DNA from: MedAcidi-G1 sp000817085
GTDB taxonomy: Bacteria; Actinomycetota; Acidimicrobiia; Acidimicrobiales; MedAcidi-G1
DNA: 64,000 nucleotides
Direction: 5' to 3'
Assembly: GCA_045568635.1 (NCBI GenBank)
Contig: JBJLAO010000002.1
Location: 289,697 to 353,696, forward strand
Both the position numbers and the translations under genes were made by a program. The notes beneath the pieces were generated by a model, which was not told the origin of the DNA, searched no databases, and saw only the letters and a list, made by a program, of their open reading frames with translations. Shown here one piece after another: positions 46,796-56,586 of the stretch (position 1 is the stretch's first letter; every line of letters starts with the position of its first letter).

Positions 46796-48769
46796 ATGAA
46801 TCATTTATCTGATGAGACAAGCCCTTATTTACGTCAGCATGCTGATAATCCGGTCGAATGGTTTCCTTGGCGGGAAGATGCCTTTCAAGAAGCTAGGGAA
46901 CGTGATGTTCCCATTCTTTTATCAGTTGGTTATTCAGCGTGCCATTGGTGTCATGTAATGGCACATGAGTCTTTCGAGAATCCTGAAATAGCGGCTTTGA
47001 TGAATAAAAATTTTGTGAATATCAAAGTTGATCGCGAAGAAAGGCCTGATGTTGATGCTATTTACATGACTGCTGTTACTTCATTAACTGGTCGTGGCGG
47101 TTGGCCTATGACTGTTTTCTGTGATCATGAAGGCAGACCTTTTCATGGTGGAACCTATTGGCCAGATAAACCTCGTGGAGGAATGCCATCTTTTCCACAA
47201 GTGCTCGAAGCTGTTACTGAGGCATGGGAGACAAAGAAGTCTGATCTTGATCAAATGGCTACTGAATTAACTGCCCGGATAGAGCAGTTGTCCCAAATTC
47301 CTCCAGATTCATCTCCGCCTTCTTCTGACGTTTTAACGCAGGCCGCTTCAAATCTTATTTCCAATCATGACCGGGTTCACGGAGGTTTTGGGAATCCACC
47401 TAAATTCCCTCAGGCGATGAATCTTGATTTTCTGATACGACGCATGGCTAAAGAAGATAACACTTCTATAGAAGCTGTGGTTACCTTCACTCTTGCGAGT
47501 ATGGCTTCTGGAGGAATTTACGATCATCTAGGTGGAGGGTTTTCGCGTTACTCGGTTGATGAACGTTGGCTGGTTCCCCATTTTGAAAAAATGCTCTATG
47601 ACAACGCTATGCTTGCCAGAATTTATCTACATGCATGGAAATTGAATTCAGACCCCAGGTGGCTTCAGGTAGCTGAAGAAACTATTGAATACGTTTTGAG
47701 AGATTTATGTGATCCTTTGGGAGGTTTCTACTCGGCTGAGGATGCTGACTCTGAAGGTGTAGAAGGAAAGTTTTACGTTTGGGATCAAAAAGAACTAGAG
47801 GAAATCTGCGGTGACCATGCCGATGAGGTGATCGAATGGTATGGGGTGACCAGCGGGGGCAACTTTGAAAGCTCTAACATTCTCTACCGGCAAAAAGTTG
47901 GTGATTTAATTAGACCCTTTGGCGTGGAGAAATCTAGACAAATTCTTTTTGAGAAACGTAAAGGGCGCGTGCGGCCTGGTCTTGATAACAAGGTTCTCAC
48001 CGAATGGAATGGACTCATGCTAGCGACTCTGGCCGAGGCAGCTGTCGCAACTGGTCGGAATGACTGGTTAGAGGCTGCGAAGCTGAATGGCAATTTTCTG
48101 TGGGAAAACATGAGAGATGAAAATGGTCGATGGTTGAGGGCATGGCAGCCGGAAGCTGGCAGCCAACATTTGGCTTATGCAGCTGACTATGCGTCTGTAA
48201 TTGACGGTTTGACTCGTCTTGGGGAGGCTACCGGTGAGAGCCGTTGGACGGAGATGGCAATAGAGACTGCTTATAATTTGCTTGATCTATTTGAGGATCA
48301 AGCAAATGGTGGGTTCTTTACTACGGGCAATGACGCTGACCCTCTTATTGCCCGGATGAAAGATGTTTTTGACAATGCTATTCCTTCTGCTAACAGTCTC
48401 GCTGCCGTGGCACTGTTTCGTCTGGGTTCTTTAACGGGTCAATCAAGTTTCATCGATTCAGCCGAAAGGGTTCTTCAACTTGTTTCTAAACAGGTCGCAC
48501 AGCATCCGACTGGTTTCGGCCACCTACTTGGGGCTCTTGATATTTACCACAATGGTTCTACTGAGGTTCTGATTACTGGGAACCGATCTGATCTGGTGAA
48601 GGTTGTTAACTCTTATTTGTTGCCCAATGTTGTTTTGGCTTGGGGAGAAAGTTTTTCGAGTCCATTATGGAAAAATCGTTCTGGTGACCAAGCTTGGGTT
48701 TGTAAAAATTTTGAGTGTGAATTACCGATCACTACAACTGAGGATCTTGAAAAGAGTCTTAAAGAATAA
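46796..48769 (+). CDS. DUF255 thioredoxin-domain protein (YyaL/SPATA20 family)
   Basis: 657 residues. The N-terminal thioredoxin-like domain has the family signature HADNPVEWFPW and the CHWC active-site-like motif in SACHWCHVMAHESFE. A large (alpha/alpha)6-barrel region with GGFYSAEDADSEGVEGKFY and LTEWNGLM follows. It is related to N-acylglucosamine epimerase-like barrels. The physiological role of the bacterial family is not established. Confidence 0.92.
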   Translation: MNHLSDETSPYLRQHADNPVEWFPWREDAFQEARERDVPILLSVGYSACHWCHVMAHESFENPEIAALMNKNFVNIKVDREERPDVDAIYMTAVTSLTGRGGWPMTVFCDHEGRPFHGGTYWPDKPRGGMPSFPQVLEAVTEAWETKKSDLDQMATELTARIEQLSQIPPDSSPPSSDVLTQAASNLISNHDRVHGGFGNPPKFPQAMNLDFLIRRMAKEDNTSIEAVVTFTLASMASGGIYDHLGGGFSRYSVDERWLVPHFEKMLYDNAMLARIYLHAWKLNSDPRWLQVAEETIEYVLRDLCDPLGGFYSAEDADSEGVEGKFYVWDQKELEEICGDHADEVIEWYGVTSGGNFESSNILYRQKVGDLIRPFGVEKSRQILFEKRKGRVRPGLDNKVLTEWNGLMLATLAEAAVATGRNDWLEAAKLNGNFLWENMRDENGRWLRAWQPEAGSQHLAYAADYASVIDGLTRLGEATGESRWTEMAIETAYNLLDLFEDQANGGFFTTGNDADPLIARMKDVFDNAIPSANSLAAVALFRLGSLTGQSSFIDSAERVLQLVSKQVAQHPTGFGHLLGALDIYHNGSTEVLITGNRSDLVKVVNSYLLPNVVLAWGESFSSPLWKNRSGDQAWVCKNFECELPITTTEDLEKSLKE

Positions 48770-48770
48770 A

Positions 48771-49724
48771 CTATTTTTTTCTTACCCGAAAGAATGAAGG
48801 AACTGCTCCAATGTGAAGAGCCCGGGTCTGTTCCAGTCTCTCGAATTGCTGATCCTCGTTTCCTCTTGATGCACGGAGAGTTAGCCATACAACAGACGTA
48901 AGGCATATAGCTCCCCCCACAAGGGTTTCTGTCCTAGGAGTTTCGTCTACCCAGATCCATACCCATAAAGGTGCCGCGACGATTTCTGAAATTAAAAGTA
49001 AAGAAATGTCTGCTGAAGGTACGAAACGATGTGCATAATTCCAAAACGGTGTGAAGGCTCCAATTAGTATGCCTCCCCCTATGAACGCCATGAACATGTC
49101 ATTTCCCGACATTTCTAAACCGGGTCCAAATCCTGCTACCAAACCTGCTACTAGAGCTGAAGCGCTGCCTCCAACTACTGTTGGCACACCGGGGTCTCTT
49201 GCAGGTGAGCTTCTGACCAACACTGTGTATCCACCTAAGGCTACGGAAAGAACTACGGAAAGTATTACTCCAACGGTGTCACCACCCTCCAAGCCTCCTC
49301 CTACCATCACTCCCACACCTATGAGGGAAAAGAACATAGCGATACCTGTGTCTCGTGTTAGTGATTCTTTTAGAAAAAAGCGGGCGAAAAGAGCTGCGTA
49401 AAAAGGGCTTGTGGATTGGACAAGCAGAACGAAAGCTGCCGTTACCCGACTCAGAGCAACAACGTAAAGAATGAATAGAGATCCCATCACCAGACCAGCA
49501 ATTACTTGAGCACTCCCGGCTTCTATTACTGACTTGAATGGGTTTCTACCCATTCCAAGAATTATCACTATTGAAACCAGAGCGGCAGAGGCACCTCTAA
49601 CGAAAAGGTACTGCCACGCATCGGCTTCTTCTAGGTATCTGAAAGTCAACGCACCGAAACTGAACGCAACACCACAACACAAGATCACAATTGACCCTTG
49701 AAAGCGACTTAGTTTGACAGCCAT
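48771..49724 (-). CDS. EamA/DMT-family transporter
   Basis: 317 residues with ten membrane helices arranged as two EamA repeats (VSIVIILGMGR and ALSRVTAAFVLLVQSTSPFY in the first; YAHRFVPSADISLLLISEIV and APLWVWIWVDE in the second). It is probably a metabolite exporter or importer. The stop abuts the convergent DUF255 gene. Confidence 0.87.
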   Translation of the reverse strand: MAVKLSRFQGSIVILCCGVAFSFGALTFRYLEEADAWQYLFVRGASAALVSIVIILGMGRNPFKSVIEAGSAQVIAGLVMGSLFILYVVALSRVTAAFVLLVQSTSPFYAALFARFFLKESLTRDTGIAMFFSLIGVGVMVGGGLEGGDTVGVILSVVLSVALGGYTVLVRSSPARDPGVPTVVGGSASALVAGLVAGFGPGLEMSGNDMFMAFIGGGILIGAFTPFWNYAHRFVPSADISLLLISEIVAAPLWVWIWVDETPRTETLVGGAICLTSVVWLTLRASRGNEDQQFERLEQTRALHIGAVPSFFRVRKK

Positions 49725-49829
49725 AACAGACCAATCCTAAATTTCTTTCTCTCACAATTGATGGATTCACTTACAAAAAGATCTTTGGCGCAATCGTCGC
49801 AAGCCTTTTCCATAACCTAAGGTTTTCAA

Positions 49830-50699
49830 ATGTCTTCACCTGAACTACTCAAGACTGTGAAGTTATCCGATGGGCGCTCTTTGTCCTTCGCTCGTTTCGG
49901 GGACCCTTCAGGGAAACCTGTGTTCTATTTTCACGGTTTTCCTGGGAGTCGTTTCGAAGCCCAGTCAAATCATGAAGCGTTTCTTAACGCAGGAATTCAA
50001 ATTCTGGCGCTAGATCGGCCCGGAATCGGCCATTCCACGAGAAAAAATAAGCGAAAACTTTTAGATTGGCCTGATGATGTCGTTGAAGTCGCAAAAATTT
50101 TGAATCTGGAAAAATTTTCAATCCTTGGAGTCTCGGGTGGCGGGCCATACGCGTTGGCCTGTGCTCGAGCGATTCCGGGCTATTTGGATAAAGTCACTGT
50201 CGCTTGCGGTTTAGGCCCTTTAGATGCTCCTAATGCGACATCCGGGATGATGCTCTCAAACCGTGTGCTTTTTCGTTATGGGCGATTTTTTCCTCTATTG
50301 CTGCGTTTGGTGGTTTTTATTATGGTCCGGCAACTTTCCTCAAAACCTGCAAATGGGTTAAAGAAATTTATTGAAGGACTACCAGAACCTGATCGTCTAG
50401 TTTTATCCAAAACGGATTCTCAGGGATTTGTTTTGGCGAGTGCAGTTGAAGGAGTGCGCCAAGGTAGTGGACCTTTGCTCGATGAAATAGGTATCTACTC
50501 GAAGTTTTGGGGTTTTAAACTTGAAGACCTACGTGTTCCGGTAAGCCTTTTTCAAGGAGAAGTTGATATTGACGTACCTGCATCAATGGCCCGCTATCAA
50601 GCAAGTCTGATTCCGAATTGTGAAATAAATTTGTATCCAGATGATGGTCATTTTTCACTACTTGTTAACCATATAGACGAGATAATTGCTTCTTTATAG
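49830..50699 (+). CDS. Alpha/beta-hydrolase
   Basis: 289 residues. The oxyanion-hole HG motif is in YFHGFPGSRFE, the nucleophile elbow is GVSGGGPYALA (Ser), the catalytic Asp is in FQGEVDIDVP and the His is in PDDGHFSLL. The substrate is unknown. It is 14 nt upstream of the sulfatase gene and likely co-transcribed with it. Confidence 0.87.
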   Translation: MSSPELLKTVKLSDGRSLSFARFGDPSGKPVFYFHGFPGSRFEAQSNHEAFLNAGIQILALDRPGIGHSTRKNKRKLLDWPDDVVEVAKILNLEKFSILGVSGGGPYALACARAIPGYLDKVTVACGLGPLDAPNATSGMMLSNRVLFRYGRFFPLLLRLVVFIMVRQLSSKPANGLKKFIEGLPEPDRLVLSKTDSQGFVLASAVEGVRQGSGPLLDEIGIYSKFWGFKLEDLRVPVSLFQGEVDIDVPASMARYQASLIPNCEINLYPDDGHFSLLVNHIDEIIASL

Positions 50700-50713
50700 G
50701 TCGAAAGGAAACT

Positions 50714-52975
50714 ATGACAAATAGAGCTCCAGGTCCGGGAGTTACAGCAGCTGAAAGTACTCCTTCTTGGGAACCCCGCTCTACACCACCGTCTGGTGCT
50801 CCAAACGTGGTTGTCATAGTTTTAGATGACACAGGGTTTTCCCATCTTGGATGCTTCGGCTCTGACATTGACACACCTAATATCGATCGTCTTGCTGCAG
50901 GTGGGTTGCGTTACACCAACTTTCATACCACCGCTCTTTGTTCACCGACCCGAGCCTGCCTTTTGAGTGGACGTAACCATCATTCGGTAGGCATGAGGTG
51001 GCTTTCAAATCTTGATACAGGGTTTTCGAACTGCCGTGGCGTCATAAGTAAGTCAGCTGCTACTCTTCCTGAAGTTCTAAGAGCAAACGGTTACGGTACT
51101 TTCGCTGTAGGTAAATGGCACTTGGCAAATCTAGAAGACTGTTCACCTGCGGGACCTTTTGACCATTGGCCACTCCAAAGAGGTTTTAACCGTTTCCACG
51201 GTTTTCTTGGAGGAGCCACCGATCAATTCTCACCTGAATTGGTAGTAGATAACCATGCCATAGACCCTCCCAGTGAAGACGGCTACCACCTTTCAGAGGA
51301 TATGGTCAGTCAAGCAATTTCGATGATTAGCGCTCAGCAGTCATCGTCACCAGGTGAACGTTTTTTTTCTTACGTAGCTTTTGGAGCTACACACTCTCCG
51401 CATCAAGCGCCAAGTTCCTATATAGATAAATATAAGGGAAAGTATGACGAGGGTTGGGATGTCATAAGACAAAAATGGTACGAGAAGCAACTGGATTTGG
51501 GAATAATCCCTTCTGATGCTGAACTTTCTCCACGAAATCGTGGAGTTGAACCTTGGGAGGAACTAAGTAAAGAACAAAAAGCTCTCTACGCAAAAATGCA
51601 AGAAGTTTTCGCTGCTTTCCTTGATCACACAGACGATCAAATTGGTCGTCTTATCCAATTCTTAGAAACACAGGATCTTTTAGATGACACTATGATCGTT
51701 TTCCTTTCAGATAATGGTGCTAGTCAAGAAGGTGGTAAACACGGCACCACCAATGAGCTTGCTTATTTCAACCTGATGCCTCTCGAAGTCAACGATATGC
51801 TTCGACACTTAGATGAGATAGGTGGTCCGAATCACTACAACAACTACCCATGGGGCTGGTCACAAGTGGGTAACACTCCTTTGCGTTTCTACAAACAAAA
51901 CACCTATGAAGGTGGGATACGAGACCCTCTTATCATTCATTGGCCCAATGGGATAGACGATGCTGGAGGAATACGTGATCAGTACCACCATGTAATAGAT
52001 CTGATGCCTACAGTTCTAGACATAGTTGGTGTTGAAGTGCCTGAAACTTTTCAAGGTGTTGATCAACAACCTGTAGAGGGAACAAGCATGAGCTACACGT
52101 TTCCCACAAATGCAGTCGATTTAACAACTAATCGACCTAAACAGTATTACGAGATGATGGGCCATCGTGCCATCTGGTCTGATGGATGGAAGGCTGTGAC
52201 CATGCACCGTAAGGGCGTTTCTTTTGAGGACGAGAAATGGGCTTTATACGACACTTCGAAGGACTTTTCTGAATGCCATGACCTGTCGGCTGATGAACCG
52301 GAAAAGCTTAAAGAAATGATCGATCTTTGGTGGGGTGAAGCTGAAAGTTTTAACGTTCTTCCACTTGACGACCGGGGCAATGAGTTATTCTTCATGAGGC
52401 GCGAGGATAGGCTTCCTCCTTCTAAACCTCAACGCTTTTTACAAGACACTCCTCATCTTGAGCGCTTCAAAATACCGGATGTTAGAAACCGTTCATTTGA
52501 AATTGCTGCAAAAGTGACTCTCGACGGCGACTCTGAGGGAGTTTTAGTTGCTAGTGGTGGCAGAACCGGTGGAATTGTTTTGTATGTGACCGATTTTCAT
52601 CTCGTATTCGAATACAACTTTATGGGTTCATCCACAATTCTCTCTTCTAAGAAAAAACTCGATGCCGGGGAATGCGAGCTTGGTGTCTCATACCTTAAGA
52701 CTGCAGAAAATCATGGCATTGCTTCTCTTTATATTGAGAACAGTGATAATCGTGTCCATTTGGGAGAAGTTGAAATAGATACTCTGCCTTACCGGCAAAC
52801 AATGTATGGAATGGATGTGGGTAAAGACTTGGGACCAACGGTCTCAGACAAATATGTTGGCCCTTTCACTTTCACAGGTGATCTTGAATGGATCGAATTT
52901 CGTTTAGAAAATGATCGTGATGACCTTGTGGCGGCTGCTGAAGTTGAAGCAAGAAATGCTTTAGCTGACCAGTGA
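50714..52975 (+). CDS. Type I (formylglycine) arylsulfatase
   Basis: 753 residues. The N-terminal metal site is in VVIVLDDTGFSHLGCFG (Asp38, Asp39). The sulfatase signature is CSPTRACLLSG, in which Cys76 would be converted to formylglycine. Further metal and active-site features are GKWHLAN and LSDNGASQEGG. A beta-rich C-terminal region of about 170 residues follows. No signal peptide is evident, so it may act in the cytosol. The maturation enzyme is not in the window. A strong ribosome site (GAAAGGAAAC) precedes the ATG. Confidence 0.93.
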   Translation: MTNRAPGPGVTAAESTPSWEPRSTPPSGAPNVVVIVLDDTGFSHLGCFGSDIDTPNIDRLAAGGLRYTNFHTTALCSPTRACLLSGRNHHSVGMRWLSNLDTGFSNCRGVISKSAATLPEVLRANGYGTFAVGKWHLANLEDCSPAGPFDHWPLQRGFNRFHGFLGGATDQFSPELVVDNHAIDPPSEDGYHLSEDMVSQAISMISAQQSSSPGERFFSYVAFGATHSPHQAPSSYIDKYKGKYDEGWDVIRQKWYEKQLDLGIIPSDAELSPRNRGVEPWEELSKEQKALYAKMQEVFAAFLDHTDDQIGRLIQFLETQDLLDDTMIVFLSDNGASQEGGKHGTTNELAYFNLMPLEVNDMLRHLDEIGGPNHYNNYPWGWSQVGNTPLRFYKQNTYEGGIRDPLIIHWPNGIDDAGGIRDQYHHVIDLMPTVLDIVGVEVPETFQGVDQQPVEGTSMSYTFPTNAVDLTTNRPKQYYEMMGHRAIWSDGWKAVTMHRKGVSFEDEKWALYDTSKDFSECHDLSADEPEKLKEMIDLWWGEAESFNVLPLDDRGNELFFMRREDRLPPSKPQRFLQDTPHLERFKIPDVRNRSFEIAAKVTLDGDSEGVLVASGGRTGGIVLYVTDFHLVFEYNFMGSSTILSSKKKLDAGECELGVSYLKTAENHGIASLYIENSDNRVHLGEVEIDTLPYRQTMYGMDVGKDLGPTVSDKYVGPFTFTGDLEWIEFRLENDRDDLVAAAEVEARNALADQ

Positions 52976-52978
52976 ATT

Positions 52979-54718
52979 TCAGCGTAGAGAGGGGTAGTCA
53001 AAACAGCTGATCGCCTCGATGAAAGCTGAGTGCTCCCCCTCGATTTGTACATCTTGTTGCTCAAGAAGTTCATTCAAGGTGGTTTTGCTACCAAGCATTC
53101 GAGCCCAATCGCTGATCTTTATAACTAATGTTGCTTCACTCTCCTCGCCATCAGTTGGAACTGCCACACCGTTACGCAAATGAAGGCCTGCAGTTGAACC
53201 GTCATCAAAACGCCAACCGATACGAATATCGAGTCCATTTGAAAGTTCTGGTTCTAATGAAAGTCTTAATGCATGAACAAATGACTCAGCTGGTTGATTC
53301 AAAACTTGACGTTCGCTGAAGCGGTGTTTGCGGAATCTACTTATATCGAGTTTTCCTTCAAGTTCAAGGGCTCTGGTCAAGCACCAGTTGCGAACATTTG
53401 TTGAGGTTGTCCGCTGCCCAATTTTTCTCAATATCGAGGCAAGTTGATTGCGATCTTTAGTTTCTCCCCCGCCACTTTGATCATTTTCATTTACTTCTCT
53501 TCTAATCAACCATGTTGCTAACTCAAGCGCCCAGCGCAAATCGTCCTCTTTCAATGCTTTTGTTATCTCTTGACGAACTTTCTCTACTCCACCAAAACCA
53601 TCTATTAGTTTTTTGGCTCGTTTAGATGCTGGCAGCGGGAATAGTGCAGATTCGTCGCCGTCGAACCATCCTCTTAAACCATTGTGTATTTGCCGTACAT
53701 GGTGCTCGACTAGACCGTAGAACTGTTGAGTAAAGTAACGGTTTTCATATTTTTGAGGCAATTGAACCAATTCTGTTATTTCACTGATATTTAATCCTTT
53801 GTTGATTCCTCGGACTGTTTGGTCCCACATGAATTGGATCGAGTCGCGGTATTGAGTTAGGTCATCTAAAATTTGTTGTGACCCGCTTAGGGGTGGGCCA
53901 TGAGCTCCAACTAAATGTTCGGCTTCCAAGTCGATCATTTGCTCTAGTCCTTCGATCAGGATGCGCGGATCCCGGTACTCCTCTCCTCTGATAGCAAAAA
54001 CGTTGAAAAGGGTTGGCCATAGAAGATTGTTTATACAAACTTTTATTTCTGGGAACCATATTGTGATCGAGTCATTGGCATCGGAAGGTGCTGGGGTCAT
54101 CTCGACTTCTAATCCGGCAATCGTCGCACGTGTGGGTTCACTAAATGTGTGAGTAGGTGCAATAAAGCCTGGAGTCCACGGAGAGTGCTCTTCTAGTCGA
54201 AAATATTCTCCTAATGCTGAGTTCACAATTCCGTCTTGACCTTCTTTTGGAAGTAGTAATCCGAATTGATGCACAAGACCCCGAGTTGCAGCGGCGCTTA
54301 CGTCAATACCTATACGTCGTAAATTGTTCTCGATTTCACTGTGACCCCAAATTGGTGGTTGTTCAGATTCTTTTTCCCATAACGCTGATGTTCCATGCAC
54401 ATAGTGAAAATGTGTATATATGACTGCTGCAATTGGCGCATCGGTGTGAGCGCGAACTGCTTTCAGAGAAGCGGTCATTTCTTCTCGTGATTCTCCGGTG
54501 TCGATAACGATGAGCCCCTCTGGACCTTCCACAAAATTCTGATTTGAAAGTCCGTTGCCGATCTGGCTCCATACCCCCGGCCTCACTTCGTATAGTTTCC
54601 GTTTTAGCCTTTCGGTGTGTTCAATTGTTTTCTTATGAGCTTTTTGACCCAAAGGACCTTCTGAAATGTCTTCTTGTCTGCCGATGCTTGCATAGAATGG
54701 GTTTTGATTTTTTTTCAC
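52979..54718 (-). CDS. Alkyl-sulfatase-like metallo-beta-lactamase protein
   Basis: 579 residues: an N-terminal MBL fold, a central dimerisation domain and a C-terminal SCP2-like domain (ISDWARMLGSKTTLNELLEQ), the architecture of SdsA1/BDS1. The zinc motif reads THFHYVHG (His103, His105, His108). The canonical second-metal Asp of HxHxDH is replaced by Val107. Other ligands appear in GAHGPPLSGS. It is likely to act on sulfate esters of aliphatic alcohols, but the missing Asp makes activity uncertain. The stop is 4 nt from the convergent sulfatase stop. Confidence 0.82.
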   Translation of the reverse strand: MKKNQNPFYASIGRQEDISEGPLGQKAHKKTIEHTERLKRKLYEVRPGVWSQIGNGLSNQNFVEGPEGLIVIDTGESREEMTASLKAVRAHTDAPIAAVIYTHFHYVHGTSALWEKESEQPPIWGHSEIENNLRRIGIDVSAAATRGLVHQFGLLLPKEGQDGIVNSALGEYFRLEEHSPWTPGFIAPTHTFSEPTRATIAGLEVEMTPAPSDANDSITIWFPEIKVCINNLLWPTLFNVFAIRGEEYRDPRILIEGLEQMIDLEAEHLVGAHGPPLSGSQQILDDLTQYRDSIQFMWDQTVRGINKGLNISEITELVQLPQKYENRYFTQQFYGLVEHHVRQIHNGLRGWFDGDESALFPLPASKRAKKLIDGFGGVEKVRQEITKALKEDDLRWALELATWLIRREVNENDQSGGGETKDRNQLASILRKIGQRTTSTNVRNWCLTRALELEGKLDISRFRKHRFSERQVLNQPAESFVHALRLSLEPELSNGLDIRIGWRFDDGSTAGLHLRNGVAVPTDGEESEATLVIKISDWARMLGSKTTLNELLEQQDVQIEGEHSAFIEAISCFDYPSLR

Positions 54719-54770
54719 TAAATTCTTTTCTTTATTTACGCAATTACATTCTTACTACTAACCTTGGCAC

Positions 54771-55745
54771 ATGGTTAAAGTGAGCCGTTCTGATGTGATA
54801 GCAACTGAAGATCCGGCAGCAAAACTAGCTGGCCTTAGGTATAAGTTCTCCGACTTCGAGGGGGTTGAGGTTGGACCGTTGGGTCACCTAGCTAAAGAAC
54901 GATCGCATTTAAGCGAGCTTCAATGGAAAAACTTTGATACTTCGATGATTGGAGCGACAGTGGGCGCCGAAATTGAGGGCGTCGATATCTCTGAAGGCCT
55001 CTCGGAAGAAACCTTGGACGAATTGCATCAGGCCCTTATCGAGTACAAAGTGATTTTTTTACGAAATCAGAAAATCACATCTGCACAACAGGTATCTTTT
55101 GCTGAAAGTTTTGGCGATTTGGAGGTTCACCCTTTTATTCCTTCTAACACGGAACATCCTAAACTTGTAAGGTTCGAAAAAGGTGCTGAAGTTGGGGGTT
55201 ATGAGAACAGTTGGCATCATGATGTGACATGGCGTGAGGCCCCCTCGAAAATCGCTGTGCTTAGAGCCATTAGTGTGCCCAGCACAGGTGGTGACACGAT
55301 GTTTTCTGATATGTGTGCGGCTTACGAAGGTCTCGATGATTCCGTTAAATCAGAAATTGAGAATTTGATTGCTGTGCATGATTTTTCTCATTCTTTTGGT
55401 TCTCAAGTTCCGGAAGAAAAACGTGAGGAAGTGAGAGAAAAATATCCTCTTGTTGAACATCCTGTTGTTGGTGTCCATCCAGAGACGAAAAAGAAATATC
55501 TTTTTGTTAATAGAATTTTTGTCAACTACTTTAAAGGATCAACTCGTGAGGAAAGCCTTCCATTAATTAATTTACTTTCCCGTCAGGCAGAGTTCCCTGA
55601 ATACCAGTGTCGTTTTAGGTGGAGTGATAATTCGATAGCTGTCTGGGATAACCGATCGGTTCAGCACTACGCGTTAAGTGACTATTGGCCTGATGTTAGG
55701 ATTATGGAACGCGCAAGCGTTATCGGCGAACCCCCAAAGCCATAA
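54771..55745 (+). CDS. TauD/TfdA-family 2-oxoglutarate dioxygenase
   Basis: 324 residues. The Fe(II) ligands are H-x-D in SWHHDVTWREAPS and the distal His in WDNRSVQHYALSDY; the 2OG-binding Arg is in VRIMERASV. The core GGDTMFSDM is typical of TauD. Members release sulfite from taurine or sulfate from alkyl sulfates. Next to an arylsulfatase and an alkylsulfatase-like gene, a role in organosulfur scavenging is likely. It has about 50 extra N-terminal residues before the family core. Confidence 0.88.
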   Translation: MVKVSRSDVIATEDPAAKLAGLRYKFSDFEGVEVGPLGHLAKERSHLSELQWKNFDTSMIGATVGAEIEGVDISEGLSEETLDELHQALIEYKVIFLRNQKITSAQQVSFAESFGDLEVHPFIPSNTEHPKLVRFEKGAEVGGYENSWHHDVTWREAPSKIAVLRAISVPSTGGDTMFSDMCAAYEGLDDSVKSEIENLIAVHDFSHSFGSQVPEEKREEVREKYPLVEHPVVGVHPETKKKYLFVNRIFVNYFKGSTREESLPLINLLSRQAEFPEYQCRFRWSDNSIAVWDNRSVQHYALSDYWPDVRIMERASVIGEPPKP

Positions 55746-55761
55746 TCGTCAAATTTACTTT

Positions 55762-56052
55762 TTAATCTTGGGGCGATAAGTGTGTGGGTTTCATAGGTTT
55801 GATGAGGACTAGAGCGAGGGCTTCGAGCATTCCCGTTTCTATTCGCCACGCGATGTACTGCTCATAGTTTTCACGCGTTGCCCATTTCTCCCATAGGTAA
55901 ACCTTGTCAGGGTCGTCTTGGTCCACATAGGTCTCTACACTTTCGCATCCATCAAAAGCCCTTGTGTCACTTAATGATTCGATCAAACCTGGTAGAAGGA
56001 GCTCGCCCATTCCTTCATTGCAATGGAACTCTGCCATGACTGTGTGTGACAT
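55762..56052 (-). CDS. Antibiotic biosynthesis monooxygenase (ABM) domain protein
   Basis: 96 residues from the ATG at 56050-56052 (MSHTVMAEFHCNEGMGELLL), preceded by AAGGAAAAAA. A longer frame to 56100 is not supported. The ferredoxin-like ABM fold has the characteristic VYLWEKWATRENYEQYIAWR. These small dimeric proteins bind hydrophobic ligands and some are cofactor-free monooxygenases. Repeat copy A begins 88 nt upstream of its start, pointing away. Confidence 0.78.
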   Translation of the reverse strand: MSHTVMAEFHCNEGMGELLLPGLIESLSDTRAFDGCESVETYVDQDDPDKVYLWEKWATRENYEQYIAWRIETGMLEALALVLIKPMKPTHLSPQD

Positions 56053-56139
56053 TTTTTTTCCTTTGTTTGCCGGTCGTCTATTAATTTTAGGTTCAAGCAT
56101 TTTTAAGTCAAAACCTTTTTAAAAAGTCTTTTCTCCGGC

Positions 56140-56169
56140 TTGACAAAAAGATGTGAACGCGACTAAAAA
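56140..56169 (+). promoter_or_regulatory. Promoter of repeated RNA, copy A
   Basis: Perfect -35 TTGACA (56140-56145), an 18-nt spacer and TAAAAA (56164-56169). The first RNA hairpin begins 7 nt later. The same arrangement, with the same spacer length, is kept in the other three copies. Confidence 0.6.
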
Positions 56170-56174
56170 TGTGT

Positions 56175-56290
56175 CAGCGGATAAATTGCTTGCAATTGAT
56201 TCGCTCGGAGAAAAAATTAGCAATAATTTTTAATCCGGGAAACAGCCACTCTTCGGAGAAGACGCAAGTCGACTCGGAATAGTGGCTTTT
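56175..56290 (+). ncRNA. Multicopy structured small RNA, copy A
   Basis: P1: AGCGGAT, A, AATTG, loop CTTG, CAATT, G, ATTCGCT (56176-56205). P2: 56206-56219 pairs with 56224-56237 (12 of 14 pairs) around loop GCAA. P3: GCCACT...AGTGGC followed by TTTT, a terminator-like end. The P3 loop has an insertion of about 22 nt relative to copy B, including GAC-GCAA-GTC, which is itself a small hairpin. No coding potential. I infer an independent small RNA because promoter, fold and terminator are inherited together. Confidence 0.65.
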
Positions 56291-56586
56291 CCATTTGTAT
56301 AGCCTCTTTGTCCGTGTGACTTCATGTAAAAAGTCTCCCGCTAGGAAATACTCCCGTCAAGCCATCTCAAGAAAAATACATTCACCCGGACATTCCTCGG
56401 CTGCTTCTATTACTGCCTCAACATTCTCGGGCTTAACATCTACCATTTCACTCATCTTGTGAGTTGGTTCTTTCGGTGTTTCAGATCCGTCTTCTTTAAC
56501 GTAGAAAAGACCGTCCTCATGACCGAAGAAAACTGAAGGTGCTATCTCTTCACAGAGACCGTCTCCAGTACATAAATCTTGGTCGG
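56273..56586. repeat. Segmental duplication, copy 1 (terminator flank plus ferredoxin 3' part)
   Basis: About 310 nt that closely match 61227-61546, starting at the 3' half of the P3 terminator, running through TTTTCCATTT and the conserved CTCCCGCTAGG, and covering nearly all of a ferredoxin gene. The match stops abruptly at 56586. Confidence 0.85.
56354..56586 (-). pseudogene. Ferredoxin gene fragment lacking its first codons
   Basis: The frame encodes DQDLCTGDGLCEEIAPSVFF through to EECPGECIFLEMA and a stop, nearly identical to the intact ferredoxin at 61313-61579. The start codon and the first residues (MKVWI) are missing: homology ends at the DQD codons, where unrelated sequence begins. 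All four Cys are kept, so decay is recent. Without a start it should be silent unless a new start arises. Confidence 0.8.
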
